Positions 1 to 9,299 of a DNA stretch of 17,688 nucleotides are shown here, piece by piece. The DNA comes from Hamiltosporidium magnivora (lineage: Eukaryota; Microsporidia; Dubosqiidae): contig PITI01000184.1 of the NCBI GenBank assembly GCA_004325065.1, positions 1 through 17,688 on the forward strand, in the 5' to 3' direction. The notes beneath the pieces are model-generated. The model made no database searches, was not told where the DNA came from, and worked only from the letters and a program-made list of their open reading frames with translations. Position 1 is the first letter of the stretch, and the number at the start of each line of letters is the position of its first letter. Both the position numbers and the translations under genes were made by a program.

Positions 1-14
1 GACAAGTGGCGATT

Positions 15-576
15 CTACGTCGCTCTCCATTCTCTTCTGATTTTACTTTCTTTCATCTCACTTTGTGCCATTTTTTCTAACACTACGAGAGTTCCAGTGC
101 AGTCGAATTTCTCATTATCGTACCTGTGAAGCTCTGTCCACCCATTTCTTGGCATTCTTTCAAACCTTGTCTGTACTGCAAAAAAAAACAATTCGAGGCC
201 ATTCCTTCGGGTCGGCTGTTACGGAATCGAATATCTTCCGCAATGCCATTAGCCTGTTACCTTCCGGAATAGCTAGAGTACAGGAGTTTGTCATGTCGTA
301 CGATGGATCGCACGCAGAGACTTCAACCGAAGAGTGAACTGGTGTATTAGGCGAAGGTGAGGTGTCAAGCCAACTATTTAGCATGTTAATGCATGTTTGG
401 CTTGGTGGTGGATGTGTTATTGTTGTGTAGGAGGAGAAAGGTAGGGAAATCGCCGGTGGGTGTAGCTTACATTTTTTTACCTCACTATCACTCTTCTTCA
501 CCCCATCAGCGTCGTTTGCAGCCTTTATTTTAGTATCTTTCGATATTTCGCTGCTAAGATTTTTCTTTCTACCCAT
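15..576 (-). CDS. Unrecognised protein gene at window edge, apparent frameshift
   Basis: The reading frame opens at an ATG at 576 (MGRKKN...) and runs 138 codons to a TGA at 160-162. The frame is interrupted at a run of nine T (minus strand; 180-188). If that run is read one base short, the frame continues with protein-like sequence (e.g. TRFERMPRNGW, WTELHRYDNEKF, KESKIRREW) to a TAG at 15-17, about 186 residues in total. The N-terminus is Lys-rich and basic, the middle is Ser/Pro/Thr-rich (ITHPPPSQT, DTSPSPNTP), and the tail is charged. There is no signal peptide or membrane segment. The patch is clearly richer in G+C than the rest, and composition drops sharply just upstream of the ATG, which suggests a mobile-element ORF or a recently arrived gene. 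I do not recognise the family. The slip could be a sequencing error, a real pseudogene lesion, or a programmed shift. The TAG may be the true end, or another lesion near the window edge. Confidence 0.5.
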
Positions 577-985
577 AATATGCGAAATATAAATTCAATT
601 AAAAATATTTTATAAATTCAATGACAAAATGTTCGAAATTATGCTAAGAAATGGATTTATAAAATAAATAATGTCAATAAGTGCATTAGAAAATTAAGCT
701 AATGTGGCAGTAAAAGTAATTTCTTATTTATAATCGACACAATACAAAAATACTTCTTTACTTAATATTGGAATGCAAGCAGAGTTGACAATAGGTGCTT
801 ATAAACAAAGATATGCCTAAAAAAACATATAAATCAAGAATCAATTATTAGCCTAGGCTTGAAATTAAATTATTAAAAATTCCTTTCTTATAGTTTGTAT
901 GAAATCTTACGATATTATTAATTTAGTTTAGCAATGAAATTGTTTAAAAAAGTTAAAAATTTTAATAAAATTAACATAAATTTAT
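577..985. other. AT-rich spacer
   Basis: Very AT-rich sequence with many short A/T runs between the edge gene and the small minus-strand ORF. I see no supported gene, RNA or repeat here. It includes the upstream flank of the edge gene, where composition changes abruptly at about 577. Confidence 0.5.
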
Positions 986-1177
986 TTATATGACTGCATA
1001 TTGATTATCACTGAAAGCGGAAAACATTTCAACGGGTAGTCCGCTTTTAGTTGCAGGGTTACAAGGATGTTTTCTATCAATAGCATCTATTAAATTATTT
1101 GTTCTATTATCAGGCTGTGATTCAGTGCAGGTTAATAAGAAATATAAAGCATGTGAAAATATAAATAAAGCGTTCAT
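986..1177 (-). CDS. Possible small secreted protein (63 aa)
   Basis: A 63-codon frame starts at the only in-frame ATG; a stop lies about 12 codons upstream, so it cannot be extended much. Residues 1-20 (MNALFIFSHALYFLLTCTES) look like a cleavable signal peptide with a hydrophobic core and a plausible cut after about residue 18-20. The remaining ~43 residues are hydrophilic, with one N-x-T glycosylation-type site (NRT) and one Cys (HPCNP). The ORF is less AT-rich than its flanks, which argues for present or past coding. It has no recognisable family. It could equally be a remnant of a longer secreted protein or chance, so confidence is modest. Confidence 0.35.
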   Translation of the reverse strand: MNALFIFSHALYFLLTCTESQPDNRTNNLIDAIDRKHPCNPATKSGLPVEMFSAFSDNQYAVI

Positions 1178-1898
1178 ATGTATCTCACATAGTTCATATT
1201 TATTTCTATTTTAAAACAAGTCTTAGGAATAGACAAATGTTATTCACAGGTACTATTTACTTTTTAAGTCATTTTTTGGTTACTGTTTTGAATTCTTATC
1301 TGATAGAATATTAAGGAATCGTCTGTTTTATAATTAATAGAATTTAAGATATTCTAAAGTTGCATTTATTTGTTTTTCATTTTCATTAAATTATATTTGT
1401 AGGGTATGGTGTTTTAATTCTTTAATTTGTGCTTTCTATGTGTTTCTTGCACGTTTTTTACTTCTCATTATGGCATATTAAATCGGTTTTTGATTTTTAA
1501 TTAGATTAAAATGACTGTAAAACGAATAAAGTTTATTAATAAATTCAAAAGTAAATCAAAAAAATCTCAAATAATACAGCAATTTATATCTATTTTTAAA
1601 ACCGAAAGATAAAGCAGATTGACAAGAATAATACTGTCATTTAATTATCATTCTTCTATAAATATTAGATATTTGTTATTTTGAAATATTAAACGATGCA
1701 AATCACTGCTTATATTCTAAAAAAATTAGTTAAGATAGACCTTATAATAATTTACTTTTTTCTTCTGTATAAATTTCTTCACCAAATATCCCATAAGTTT
1801 ACGAATCTATTTCTGAATAACGATCTAATGTTATGTTAATAGAATAATTCGGCATTATAAAGTTGAGTAATGTAAACTATTTCTTTTTTTTATAAATA
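1178..1898. other. AT-rich spacer, nothing supported
   Basis: About 720 bases of AT-rich DNA with stops in every frame and no recognisable gene, RNA or repeat. Confidence 0.5.
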
Positions 1899-2216
1899 GC
1901 CAGGGGTTGGAATAATGCTGAGAAAAAGTCCGAAGTTCTTACTGGGCTTGCGGCAATTTTTTATTTCATTTACTTACGAAAAGCTAACAAACACCGTAGC
2001 CATGAAATAAAATAAGAAATCATCGAAGATAAAAAGAAAGAAATTGAATCGCATTAGTCTACTTAAAACTATTATTAGGCTGATGTATTTTTTTAACAGA
2101 AACTGAAAGAAATGTGCTTGAATAAAATCCCAAAAATTTACACATTGAAGATTACTAAAGCAGAATCGAACAAAACAGTCTTATATAAATTGGTTAATTT
2201 TCAAGGCAAAGCTTAA
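1899..2216 (+). pseudogene. Decayed coding-like tract, unrecognised
   Basis: One plus-strand frame reads protein-like sequence at both ends: about 38 stop-free codons from 1899 (including WNNAEKKSEVLTGL and LRKANKHRSHEIK) and about 39 stop-free codons up to the TAA at 2214 (including KLKEMCLNKIPKIY). Five stops sit between them, four clustered near 2085. The first 70 bases are noticeably GC-richer than the surroundings. This pattern fits an old gene or mobile-element ORF eroded by point mutations. I do not recognise the family, and the stop deficit is not decisive. Confidence 0.3.
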
Positions 2217-2740
2217 TTAATCAAATAAATTACGAATTTAAGTTTTATATTTACCTCGAAATATTTTGTGAGGCTGTTTTGATCCTACAAACTACACATA
2301 AATCTTATAATCAACAACGATAAGCGAAATACTAAATAATTTTTGACGACGAACAAAAATATTGAAATTTTTATCCGCAATTCTATCGAAAATGTATTTA
2401 TAGGTTGATCTAGGGTATTATATAATCAAGGGTCACGATGGCGACTCTTCTTGGAATTTTCAATTTTTTAAAAAATGTTATGGCACGGATAATAGTGTTT
2501 CGATAAGAGTATGATTCTTAGTATTTGTTCATAATCTTAAAACCCATATAATATTTTGAAGTAGAACATGAAGCACTTTAAAACATTTAATTGGTTTAAA
2601 AAAATATTCGCACTTAATATTGTTAAACATCCTCTTTTCACAGTGTAGTAAATCATAATGAAGCATTAAAATTTGATTTATTTAGAAATATCACTTTTTT
2701 TTAGAAATAGTGGCATGTGTTATTTTCGTTTCACGAATTT
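2217..2740. other. AT-rich spacer, nothing supported
   Basis: AT-rich DNA up to the start of repeat copy A. No gene, RNA or repeat could be supported. Confidence 0.4.
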
Positions 2741-3394
2741 AACGCAGTTCTAGGTTTAACACAAATAACTGCACTCCCTGAAACTTCATCAGTATCCTGA
2801 TACCTACATAACAAATTCTTTCATCTAAAAAAAGTGTAGAACCCAATTAAAGGGCGAAATAGTTAACGGGAGCTCTTTTATGTCCGTCGCATGGTGTTTA
2901 ATCGAAGATTGAACCCCACCCCAGGCTCTCAAGACTATGCACCATCCCCACACTCTACACTTTTTGAACCTAATAAACTTTGCAGCTAAGATATATCAGC
3001 GACTTAAATGAGCTTAACCTAGATAGGGCAGTGCCATACCAATATGTATAGCCTGCTACTTAGGCTTCCCCTGTATTAAAGGTTTTTATTTTTTCCCAAG
3101 CCCTAAATCTTCTAACCCGAAGGAGCAAGGCTATGTTTCCAGGCTTTTACATGGCTATTACCTAAAATTTCGGCTGCGGTCTTCGATGTAGTAACATAAA
3201 AACCAGTGAACATATTTGTAGAAAAAGTTTCGCCTTTTCGTAGATTTTCTCCTTCTCGTACAGACCCCCATGAGACAACAGAAAATTTGGTGTACTTTTA
3301 TTACCACCAAAAATCCAAACAATGATTTTCACACAAATTTCACATACTCATTGCCAACCAGAAAGTTTTTTATATGTTTATTCATTCTCCACCA
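2741..3394 (+). repeat. Dispersed repeat, copy A (about 650 bp)
   Basis: This segment aligns along its whole length with the reverse complement of 16098-16763, roughly three quarters identical by eye with small indels. Shared blocks include the first ~30 bases, the region around 2930-2985 (GACTATGCA, CTCTACACTTT), a perfect 20-base match at 3214-3233, and the stretch near 3305-3330. It is much richer in G+C than its flanks. Two inverted repeats inside it recur in copy B: GCAGTT/AACTGC at 2744-2749 and 2767-2772, and a 12-base pair of arms at 2829-2840 and 2954-2965. No frame stays open and indels are not multiples of three, so it is probably non-coding. It could be a solo LTR, a non-autonomous element, or a structured RNA; no terminal repeats or target-site duplications are clear. 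Confidence 0.8.
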
Positions 3395-4433
3395 AGACCG
3401 TTGAAAAAAATTTTCATTTTACTTTTTAAAAGTAAAATTCAATTAAAATCACAAATGCAAAGTTTCATTTCATTATTTTTAATAATACCTAAAAATAGTG
3501 GCGTGGAATAATTGGTTAAAGCCCGTTATATGATCGATTTATTTATATCCTAAATATAGTTGTATAAATCAATTATTGCTTATTAGTCTCATGTAAATAT
3601 TGGTACTTAAAGGTAATACTTTTTAATTAACACAATAAGGATGTTATAAAAATATTTAATAGCCAATACATCATGCTGTATAGACGAATTTTTTTTGCAG
3701 GCAAAGATAACCACACTTATATACGGGTTAACGAAAAAGAAAAATATTGGATAAAATATATACAGTAAAACTAAATGTGCAAAAGGAAATAATGAGTTAA
3801 ATTTATAAAAAATTTAAAATCTAACAAAACTGAACAAAGAATATGTACTGATGAAAAAAGATTCTGATTTTATAAAAACCTGCTCAGGGACGGGTAAAAT
3901 TTATGATATGAACTGCTAAACCTATTGAATATACATATTTGGAAGGCTTAAAATTTCAATTGAAGATTTGAAGCATTGGAGCTCATATAATAACTTATAG
4001 AGGATACATCTACTTAGTTTTTTTATTAAGTCGGAAATTAAGTCCTTCTCTACTGACTCACAGATTTAGTTCAAAAATATAATTGGGAAGGAAATATTCC
4101 TGGTTTTTAAGGTAGTATAGCATAGTGTGTGATATATTTAAAAAATATTAAACATATTTTGTTTATAATTCTTTATAATTTAGATTTTATATTTTTTTAA
4201 GTAGATTTTGTGACATATGATAAAAAAAGGAGATATGCCACATCAATACACATTTGATAGTTTTTAAATTATAAAAAGTTATATTTATAATGTTTTTTAC
4301 ATTTTATTTATCTAATTTATGAATAATAATGAGAATACTTAATTTTTAATTTAAGAAAGATTTCCAATAAAAAGTGTAAATAATTTTGATCGTTATATAT
4401 TAACACTAATTTAATAGAAATATATAAATAGTA
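3395..4433. other. Spacer upstream of the PIN-domain gene
   Basis: AT-rich spacer. Between about 3700 and 4110 the sequence is slightly GC-richer, with a 33-codon stop-free stretch at 3818-3916 (+) and further short protein-like pieces. That is too little to call a gene or pseudogene. The last 250 bases before the gene are extremely AT-rich. Confidence 0.4.
4421..4430 (+). promoter_or_regulatory. TATA-like element just upstream of the PIN-domain gene
   Basis: TATATAAATA ends three bases before the ATG at 4434, and a second TATA-like string lies at about 4394-4400. Microsporidian genes often have very short leaders with A/T-rich core elements close to the start. In DNA this AT-rich such strings arise often by chance, so the call is weak. 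If it is the real TATA box, translation may begin at the second Met (codon 7). Confidence 0.2.
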
Positions 4434-5303
4434 ATGAAAACGTTTCAAATAATGAATTTATTCGCTATAAAATATCCCCTGGATATGAATAATGTTGGTG
4501 TAATTTATATTATTCCAGATACAAATGTATTTCTAAGTAATCTTGATATTTTAAAAAATATTGTTAAAATTAAAAGTAAACTTAAAGTATGCATTTTGGT
4601 GAGTTCTGTTATTTTAGATGAATTAGATAATAAGAAGAAACGGTTGGTTAAAGCGCGAGAAGCAATTAGATTTATTGAAATACTGACAAAACAGAAAAAA
4701 TTAATGATTCATAATGAATTCAGCGAGGAAAATATAAATATTCAATATACAAGTGAAACTAAATATCTCGAAGACCAGTCCAACAATCTTAAAGGTGGAA
4801 ATAATGATGAAAAAATACTTGCTGTTGCTTTACATTATCATAGATGTGTTGTTCTCACGAACGATAAGGTATTAAATTTAAAAGCAGAAAAGGCTTCAAT
4901 AAATTGTATTTTAATTGGAGAAATGACAAACGATGAGTTTATTTTGAAATTTACAAATTTTTTTAAAAAAAAGCCGTTAGAAGATATTTATTTAAATTTA
5001 CGAGAAAATATAGAAGAAAAGGTTAAAAACATGATTATGCCCTTGGTTTTGAATCTTGTATATGAAAAGATAGGATCGGCTATGAAATTTTATTTTCCAG
5101 AAGATTCTGAACAAATTAATTTATCACTCCTTTTGGATGTAATCGTCAAACATTTTCATTTATTTTCCGATTTTTTGCCAAAATTTTCTTTCGAAAAATT
5201 TAAAAAAATAAGAAACAAGCATAAATTATGTTCTGAAATTGAATTTGAACGTTACATGAAGGAAATACTGGTTTTGTTTCGAATAACAGATTTCGATTTT
5301 TAA
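4434..5303 (+). CDS. PIN-domain endoribonuclease, Swt1-like
   Basis: The protein has 289 residues with an N-terminal PIN nuclease domain (about 24-165) and a helical C-terminal domain. The acidic metal-binding residues are all visible: D29 in IIPDTNVFLSNLD, E63 in SSVILDELDNKKK, D125 in GGNNDEKILAVAL and D144 in VVLTNDKVLN. The ILDELDNKKK motif and the C-terminal segment (about 196-250, including LLLDVIVKHFHLF) resemble the Swt1 family. In yeast, Swt1 is an endoribonuclease that acts at nuclear pores in mRNP quality control. The closest alternative is the PIN domain of Rrp44/Dis3, but no exonuclease domain follows. At 289 residues it is shorter than yeast Swt1, as is common in microsporidia. 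No signal peptide is seen. The first ATG is used; Met7 and Met18 are alternatives, all before the domain. PIN assignment is strong; the Swt1 subfamily is from recalled motifs. Confidence 0.85.
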   Translation: MKTFQIMNLFAIKYPLDMNNVGVIYIIPDTNVFLSNLDILKNIVKIKSKLKVCILVSSVILDELDNKKKRLVKAREAIRFIEILTKQKKLMIHNEFSEENINIQYTSETKYLEDQSNNLKGGNNDEKILAVALHYHRCVVLTNDKVLNLKAEKASINCILIGEMTNDEFILKFTNFFKKKPLEDIYLNLRENIEEKVKNMIMPLVLNLVYEKIGSAMKFYFPEDSEQINLSLLLDVIVKHFHLFSDFLPKFSFEKFKKIRNKHKLCSEIEFERYMKEILVLFRITDFDF

Positions 5304-5312
5304 TATTCTATA

Positions 5313-5318
5313 AATAAA
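5313..5318 (+). terminator. AATAAA poly(A) signal candidate after the PIN gene
   Basis: AATAAA lies nine bases past the TAA, matching the short 3' ends typical of compact microsporidian genes. The motif is common in AT-rich DNA, so it is supportive only. Confidence 0.35.
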
Positions 5319-6652
5319 TATGTTTTGTGTCTATTGCTTAATATTTTAAGAAAGTAAATGGAAATAAAACAAAAAAATTTAGCTAAAAATATTTTGTTAT
5401 GATTTTTGTAAAAAGAAAATTTAAAGGATTTTCTTTGAAATTAAATTGTGATAAACAGTTTTGGATTTCATTATTTTAATTAAATATTTGTTGCAAAAAG
5501 TTAAAATTTAATATCAATTTTATTTCATCAAAAAAATTATTTTTAGCTTCCTTTTGTTTCAATTAATATTATTTTAATAATACAAAATATATCTGTTTTT
5601 AAAAGAAATTGTGGTTTATTTGACAAAGTATCTCTAACTTAAAAATATTTTTGAAAAAGAATTTGCGAAATATTATTGCTACTGCAATCAAAACAAAAAA
5701 AATGATGATTAGGCTTCATGTTAGGTTAGATCCTTAGTTTCTTAAAACCGGATGTTTTAAATTACGATGAAAGGAATAAAAAAATAATGAATTTGAAATC
5801 TTATAACTTAGACTACATGCAAAAGACCTTATCTCATGAAATATATCATTTTGTAGGCTTATGATTTCAAATCAACTATTCGAATAATTTAAATAATTTA
5901 ATTAATTGATTGATATTTAATAAAAATTATGTTTTGTCTTTCTCAATATCTGCGAAATTTATACATATTCATTTTTTTTAAAACATTTCTTATATGTTTT
6001 TGAGCTATATACCCATTACATATATTTGCAAATGAGTAGGAAAATATATACATACAACCATCTAAAATTATGAATCCCAAACTGCTAAAGAAATGACCCA
6101 ATCAAGGAATTGGCTTAAAATACAATAAAAGGCAATTTTAAGAAACGGTATATTTAAAAAGAGAAATAATAGAATAAAGCAAACAAAAACAAGACAGAAA
6201 TAACCCGTATTTAATAAATTCTATTGTAAGAGAAATCAAAAATATAAGGTTTATTTAAACTAGAATTATATTTGTAAGAATGCTTATTCTTAAATTGACT
6301 TTTTAGATCAAGAAATGTGTTTTAACGAATATTTTTCATTTTTTTAAGAAATATTTCCTTTCGTTAATTAAATATACTGTTGTGACAAACAATTTTTTTT
6401 ATTTAAAAAATCTTTAAAATGTGTGTGCAGAAATAAGTATAAATACCAGAATAAAAAATTATGGTAAAATTTGAGATAGTAGAGCAAAATATTCATTATT
6501 AACATTAAATTAAATATGATTAGATTTTTGGATTAAAGATCGTATGTATTATAGCGATTTACACCGAAAAGTTTATCAAATAGGTAAGTCTTCTCTATAG
6601 AAGCAGTAAAAAAAATCTCTAACTAATCTATATTTTATGTACATATATCTAG
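5319..6652. other. AT-rich spacer
   Basis: A long spacer with no supported gene, RNA or repeat. A slightly GC-richer stretch at about 6070-6290 has short plus-strand protein-like pieces (e.g. KEMTQSRNWLK) broken by stops. The stop count there is near chance, so it is not called. Confidence 0.4.
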
Positions 6653-7352
6653 TTATACAAAAAAACAAATAGTTCTCAAAAAATTAGAAACCTAATTTCG
6701 TATAAACTGTTGGAAAATACTCTTCAAATACTTCTTCAAGCTCAAAAAAATTTAAGCGAAACCAAAATCACGGAAGTGTATCATAGTATATAATTTAATA
6801 AATTCATATGTGAAGCATATATTGACCCGTGGTGGCAATCCTTTCTAAGTTAGCAAGCCAAAATTTTACAAATAATATTAATTGAGATGCCGACGAGCTA
6901 GATAGATTTTAGTTCAAAAAAACGAAAAAAAAAATGAATAATTAACATACGATTCTAAAAATTTGAGCTTAAAATTTGAATTTAAATCCTATATGCCTGA
7001 ATTTAACTATACTATTAAACCAAATCGATATATTGATTATTTAAAATTTTATTAGTGTCTAAAATGATCTCTGACCAGCTGATTTTTTTACGTGCCATTT
7101 ACTTGCCATCACTTATATAGAATAGTAAATTCCGTATTTTTCGAAACTAAACAATCGAAAAACCAACTCTAGAAGAATTAAATTATTAACTATTAGATTC
7201 GTGCTTGGGTGCTTATATATTCAAAGATCAAAAAAGTACTGTTTTAGACATAAAATGTAGACTAAAAAGGCGAAGTATATATCAAAAGTGGCTATTGCTT
7301 ACTTCTATATTTGTTTTTGATAAACCAATCCAAATATTATATATAATATAAA
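6653..7352 (+). pseudogene. Possible decayed ORF tract, unrecognised
   Basis: A single plus-strand frame contains several stop-free runs separated by stops: about 46 codons (6653-6790), 19 codons (6794-6850), 28 codons (7037-7120) and 52 codons (about 7190-7347), with plausible protein text such as LQILLQAQKNLSETK and LGAYIFKDQKSTVLD. The middle (about 6890-7035) is full of stops. Overall the number of stops is only modestly below what this AT content predicts, so it may be an eroded gene or just chance. I recognise no family. Confidence 0.2.
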
Positions 7353-8164
7353 CCTTTGAAATTATAGAAATGTTAATCAAAATCATTAAGTTCAGAAAAA
7401 AATATGATTGTTAACATAATTAGCAAATTATTTAAAAATTGTTTGCTTAGTAAATGATTTATTTATTTCAATAATTTATGTGTTAAAAATGCTGTTGAAA
7501 ACTATAAATCAAATAAATTAAAAATAGTTTTTATTCGTAGTTATTGTATTTTTTTTATATTTTTTACTTTTTTTATGTGGCTAAATTCAGTTATTCGAAT
7601 CCTAAATTGATACAAATACTTTGAACTTTTTTGTATGTATTATAGGATAGATATTAGATTCAAATTGTTGTTTTTTAAAATCTTAAAGTAACTGCAGTAT
7701 TTATATTAAATATTTATACGAATATTCTAATGGGTTTATGTAATATTTTTATTCACATTTAGTCTAAAATTAGAACTATATCTTTTAGAAACGAAATTAA
7801 ACTTGTTTTTCTAAATTTCAGTTTTTAAACAAATATCCAAGCCTATTCATCACATTGATCTATTAATTTGTTTTTATAGTTATTGTTTAATATGTTCATA
7901 TCGAGAACGAACAAAAATTATAAAACTCAAATTTTTTTCCCTTACATATTTAACTTTTCATATTAGGTAACAATGAAATTAGAGCTTAAAATTTTGTAAG
8001 GAATTGTGAACCTAAATTTTATGAAGATGGATTGATTAATACAAAATAATATTCTTTTTTTTAATCCATCTATAAATATTTTACAGATAATGATGGATAA
8101 TGATCAAAAAATACAATTTTTAATCGCACAAATATCTAAAAAATCTTCAAAAATGATAAATATT
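7353..8164. other. AT-rich spacer, nothing supported
   Basis: Extremely AT-rich DNA between the decayed tract and the 3' end of the phosphatase gene. No gene, RNA or repeat is supported. Confidence 0.5.
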
Positions 8165-8170
8165 TTTATT
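8165..8170 (-). terminator. AATAAA poly(A) signal candidate for the phosphatase gene
   Basis: Read on the minus strand, AATAAA begins 31 bases past the TAG stop at 8202-8204. Position fits a microsporidian-type 3' end, but the motif is frequent in this DNA. Confidence 0.3.
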
Positions 8171-8201
8171 ATATTTTAATTTAGAAATAATCAAAAATTA
8201 A

Positions 8202-9299
8202 CTAACAAATTATATTGTTTCCCAACTGATTGTCACATTTATCATAAATAATTTCTTCAAATCCACCGTTCTTAAGGACAATAACGCTGGCAAGATTACC
8301 ACACATATAACAGTAGTTAGGTGCTGACCATATATTTGCTAACTTACCATCAAACTTCAACTCAAATCCATCTTGTACGAGTTGATGTGATCTTACAATT
8401 AAAGATATATTGTTATTTTTACAAAATTTATTCACAATATCTTCTCCAAACAAATATCCTGCACCCCTCGTATTTTTTTTATATCCTGGCTCTTCACTGG
8501 GATCAGACCAAAGTAGATCATGAAGATTAGAATGGTTTAACATTCTATTGAATTTATTTATTTGGTTTATCTGATCATATTTTGGCGAAAGCCCACCATG
8601 AACAGCAAAAACTTTAAATTTATTTTCTGTATTTGAATTTGACAAGCCTTTACATATATCGCAACCATTTAAATTTTTTGTATTCATACTTTTTCCAGGT
8701 AAATTCTTTGCTGCAAAAATATCTTCGCATGATTCATCAATTAATATATTATTGTTTTTTGGAAACGAATTATTTTTTTCGGAATAGCTTTCATTTAGTA
8801 TTCCTTCGCAGCCGGTGCAGCCACAATTTTTATCGCATACAGTGATTAGAGCACATATGGCCATAAACTGCATGCTTTCACAAAACAGTTTATAAAAAAC
8901 CAAATTGTATTTATTTAACACTTCTTTTTTAAATCCGTAAACTGAATTAAGATTTTCCGTTTCGTGATTTCCTCTTAACAAAAACACTGAATCACTATAT
9001 TTTAATTTAATAACAGACAGCAAAATAAATATTTCTACCGAATGTGCACCTCTATCTACATAATCCCCGAGAAATACATACTTTCTGCTTTCAGATGGCC
9101 ATCCGTTTAAGTCAAATAGATTAAGCAAATCAAAATATTGCCCGTGTAAATCTCCAACCAAAGTAAATGATCCACTCAATTCTAAAGTATTTGATTCGTC
9201 GTAATGCAGAATATTTAAAGATTTCAAAATTAAAAATAAATCATTTTCGGTTGGAAGAATACATTTCTTCAGATTTTCCAAAATTTTATCTAAATCCAT
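8202..9299 (-). CDS. PPP-family Ser/Thr protein phosphatase catalytic subunit (PP6/Sit4/PP2A-like) with Cys-rich insertion
   Basis: This 365-residue protein removes phosphate from Ser/Thr using two metal ions. All PPP signatures are present in order: GDLHGQ (49-54), GDYVDRG (78-84), LLRGNHE (107-113), HGGLSP (234-239), LLWSDP (262-267), RSHQL (303-307) and SAPNYCY (325-331). The SAPNYCYxCGN ending and the FDGKLANIWSAPNYC region place it in the PP2A/PP4/PP6 branch, nearest PP6/Sit4 by recalled motifs. Two things are odd. Between the strand ending at about residue 152 and the HGG motif there are about 74 extra residues (154-227) carrying C155, C159, C161, C164, C191, C213 and C216, with CxxC pairs that could bind zinc. 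The protein also lacks the usual C-terminal YFL tail that is leucine-methylated in this branch, ending NNIIC. The ATG at 9299 fits the normal N-terminal length. Partners would be Sit4/PP6- or PP2A-type regulatory subunits, not seen here. Confidence 0.95.
   Translation of the reverse strand: MDLDKILENLKKCILPTENDLFLILKSLNILHYDESNTLELSGSFTLVGDLHGQYFDLLNLFDLNGWPSESRKYVFLGDYVDRGAHSVEIFILLSVIKLKYSDSVFLLRGNHETENLNSVYGFKKEVLNKYNLVFYKLFCESMQFMAICALITVCDKNCGCTGCEGILNESYSEKNNSFPKNNNILIDESCEDIFAAKNLPGKSMNTKNLNGCDICKGLSNSNTENKFKVFAVHGGLSPKYDQINQINKFNRMLNHSNLHDLLWSDPSEEPGYKKNTRGAGYLFGEDIVNKFCKNNNISLIVRSHQLVQDGFELKFDGKLANIWSAPNYCYMCGNLASVIVLKNGGFEEIIYDKCDNQLGNNIIC

Noticed and set aside
65..337. 90-codon plus-strand frame at the left edge
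   Set aside because: It lies antisense to the minus-strand edge gene, whose extended reading explains the sequence better.
1959..2012. 11-bp perfect inverted repeat (TTTTATTTCAT and its complement)
   Set aside because: Made almost only of A and T; such stems are frequent by chance at this composition.
2741..3394. Firm call of the repeat as a solo LTR
   Set aside because: No convincing TG...CA ends, target-site duplication, primer site or neighbouring gag/pol sequence could be seen, so it is left as an unclassified repeat.
3818..3916. 33-codon protein-like run before the PIN gene
   Set aside because: Short, bounded by stops, and within what chance allows in spacer DNA.
5815..5857. HEIYH, an HExxH-like string in a plus-strand frame
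   Set aside because: Lies in a run of fewer than 40 codons with no other metalloprotease features; chance match.
8321..8845. Two plus-strand frames of about 70 codons
   Set aside because: Both are antisense shadows of the phosphatase gene, whose motifs are unambiguous.
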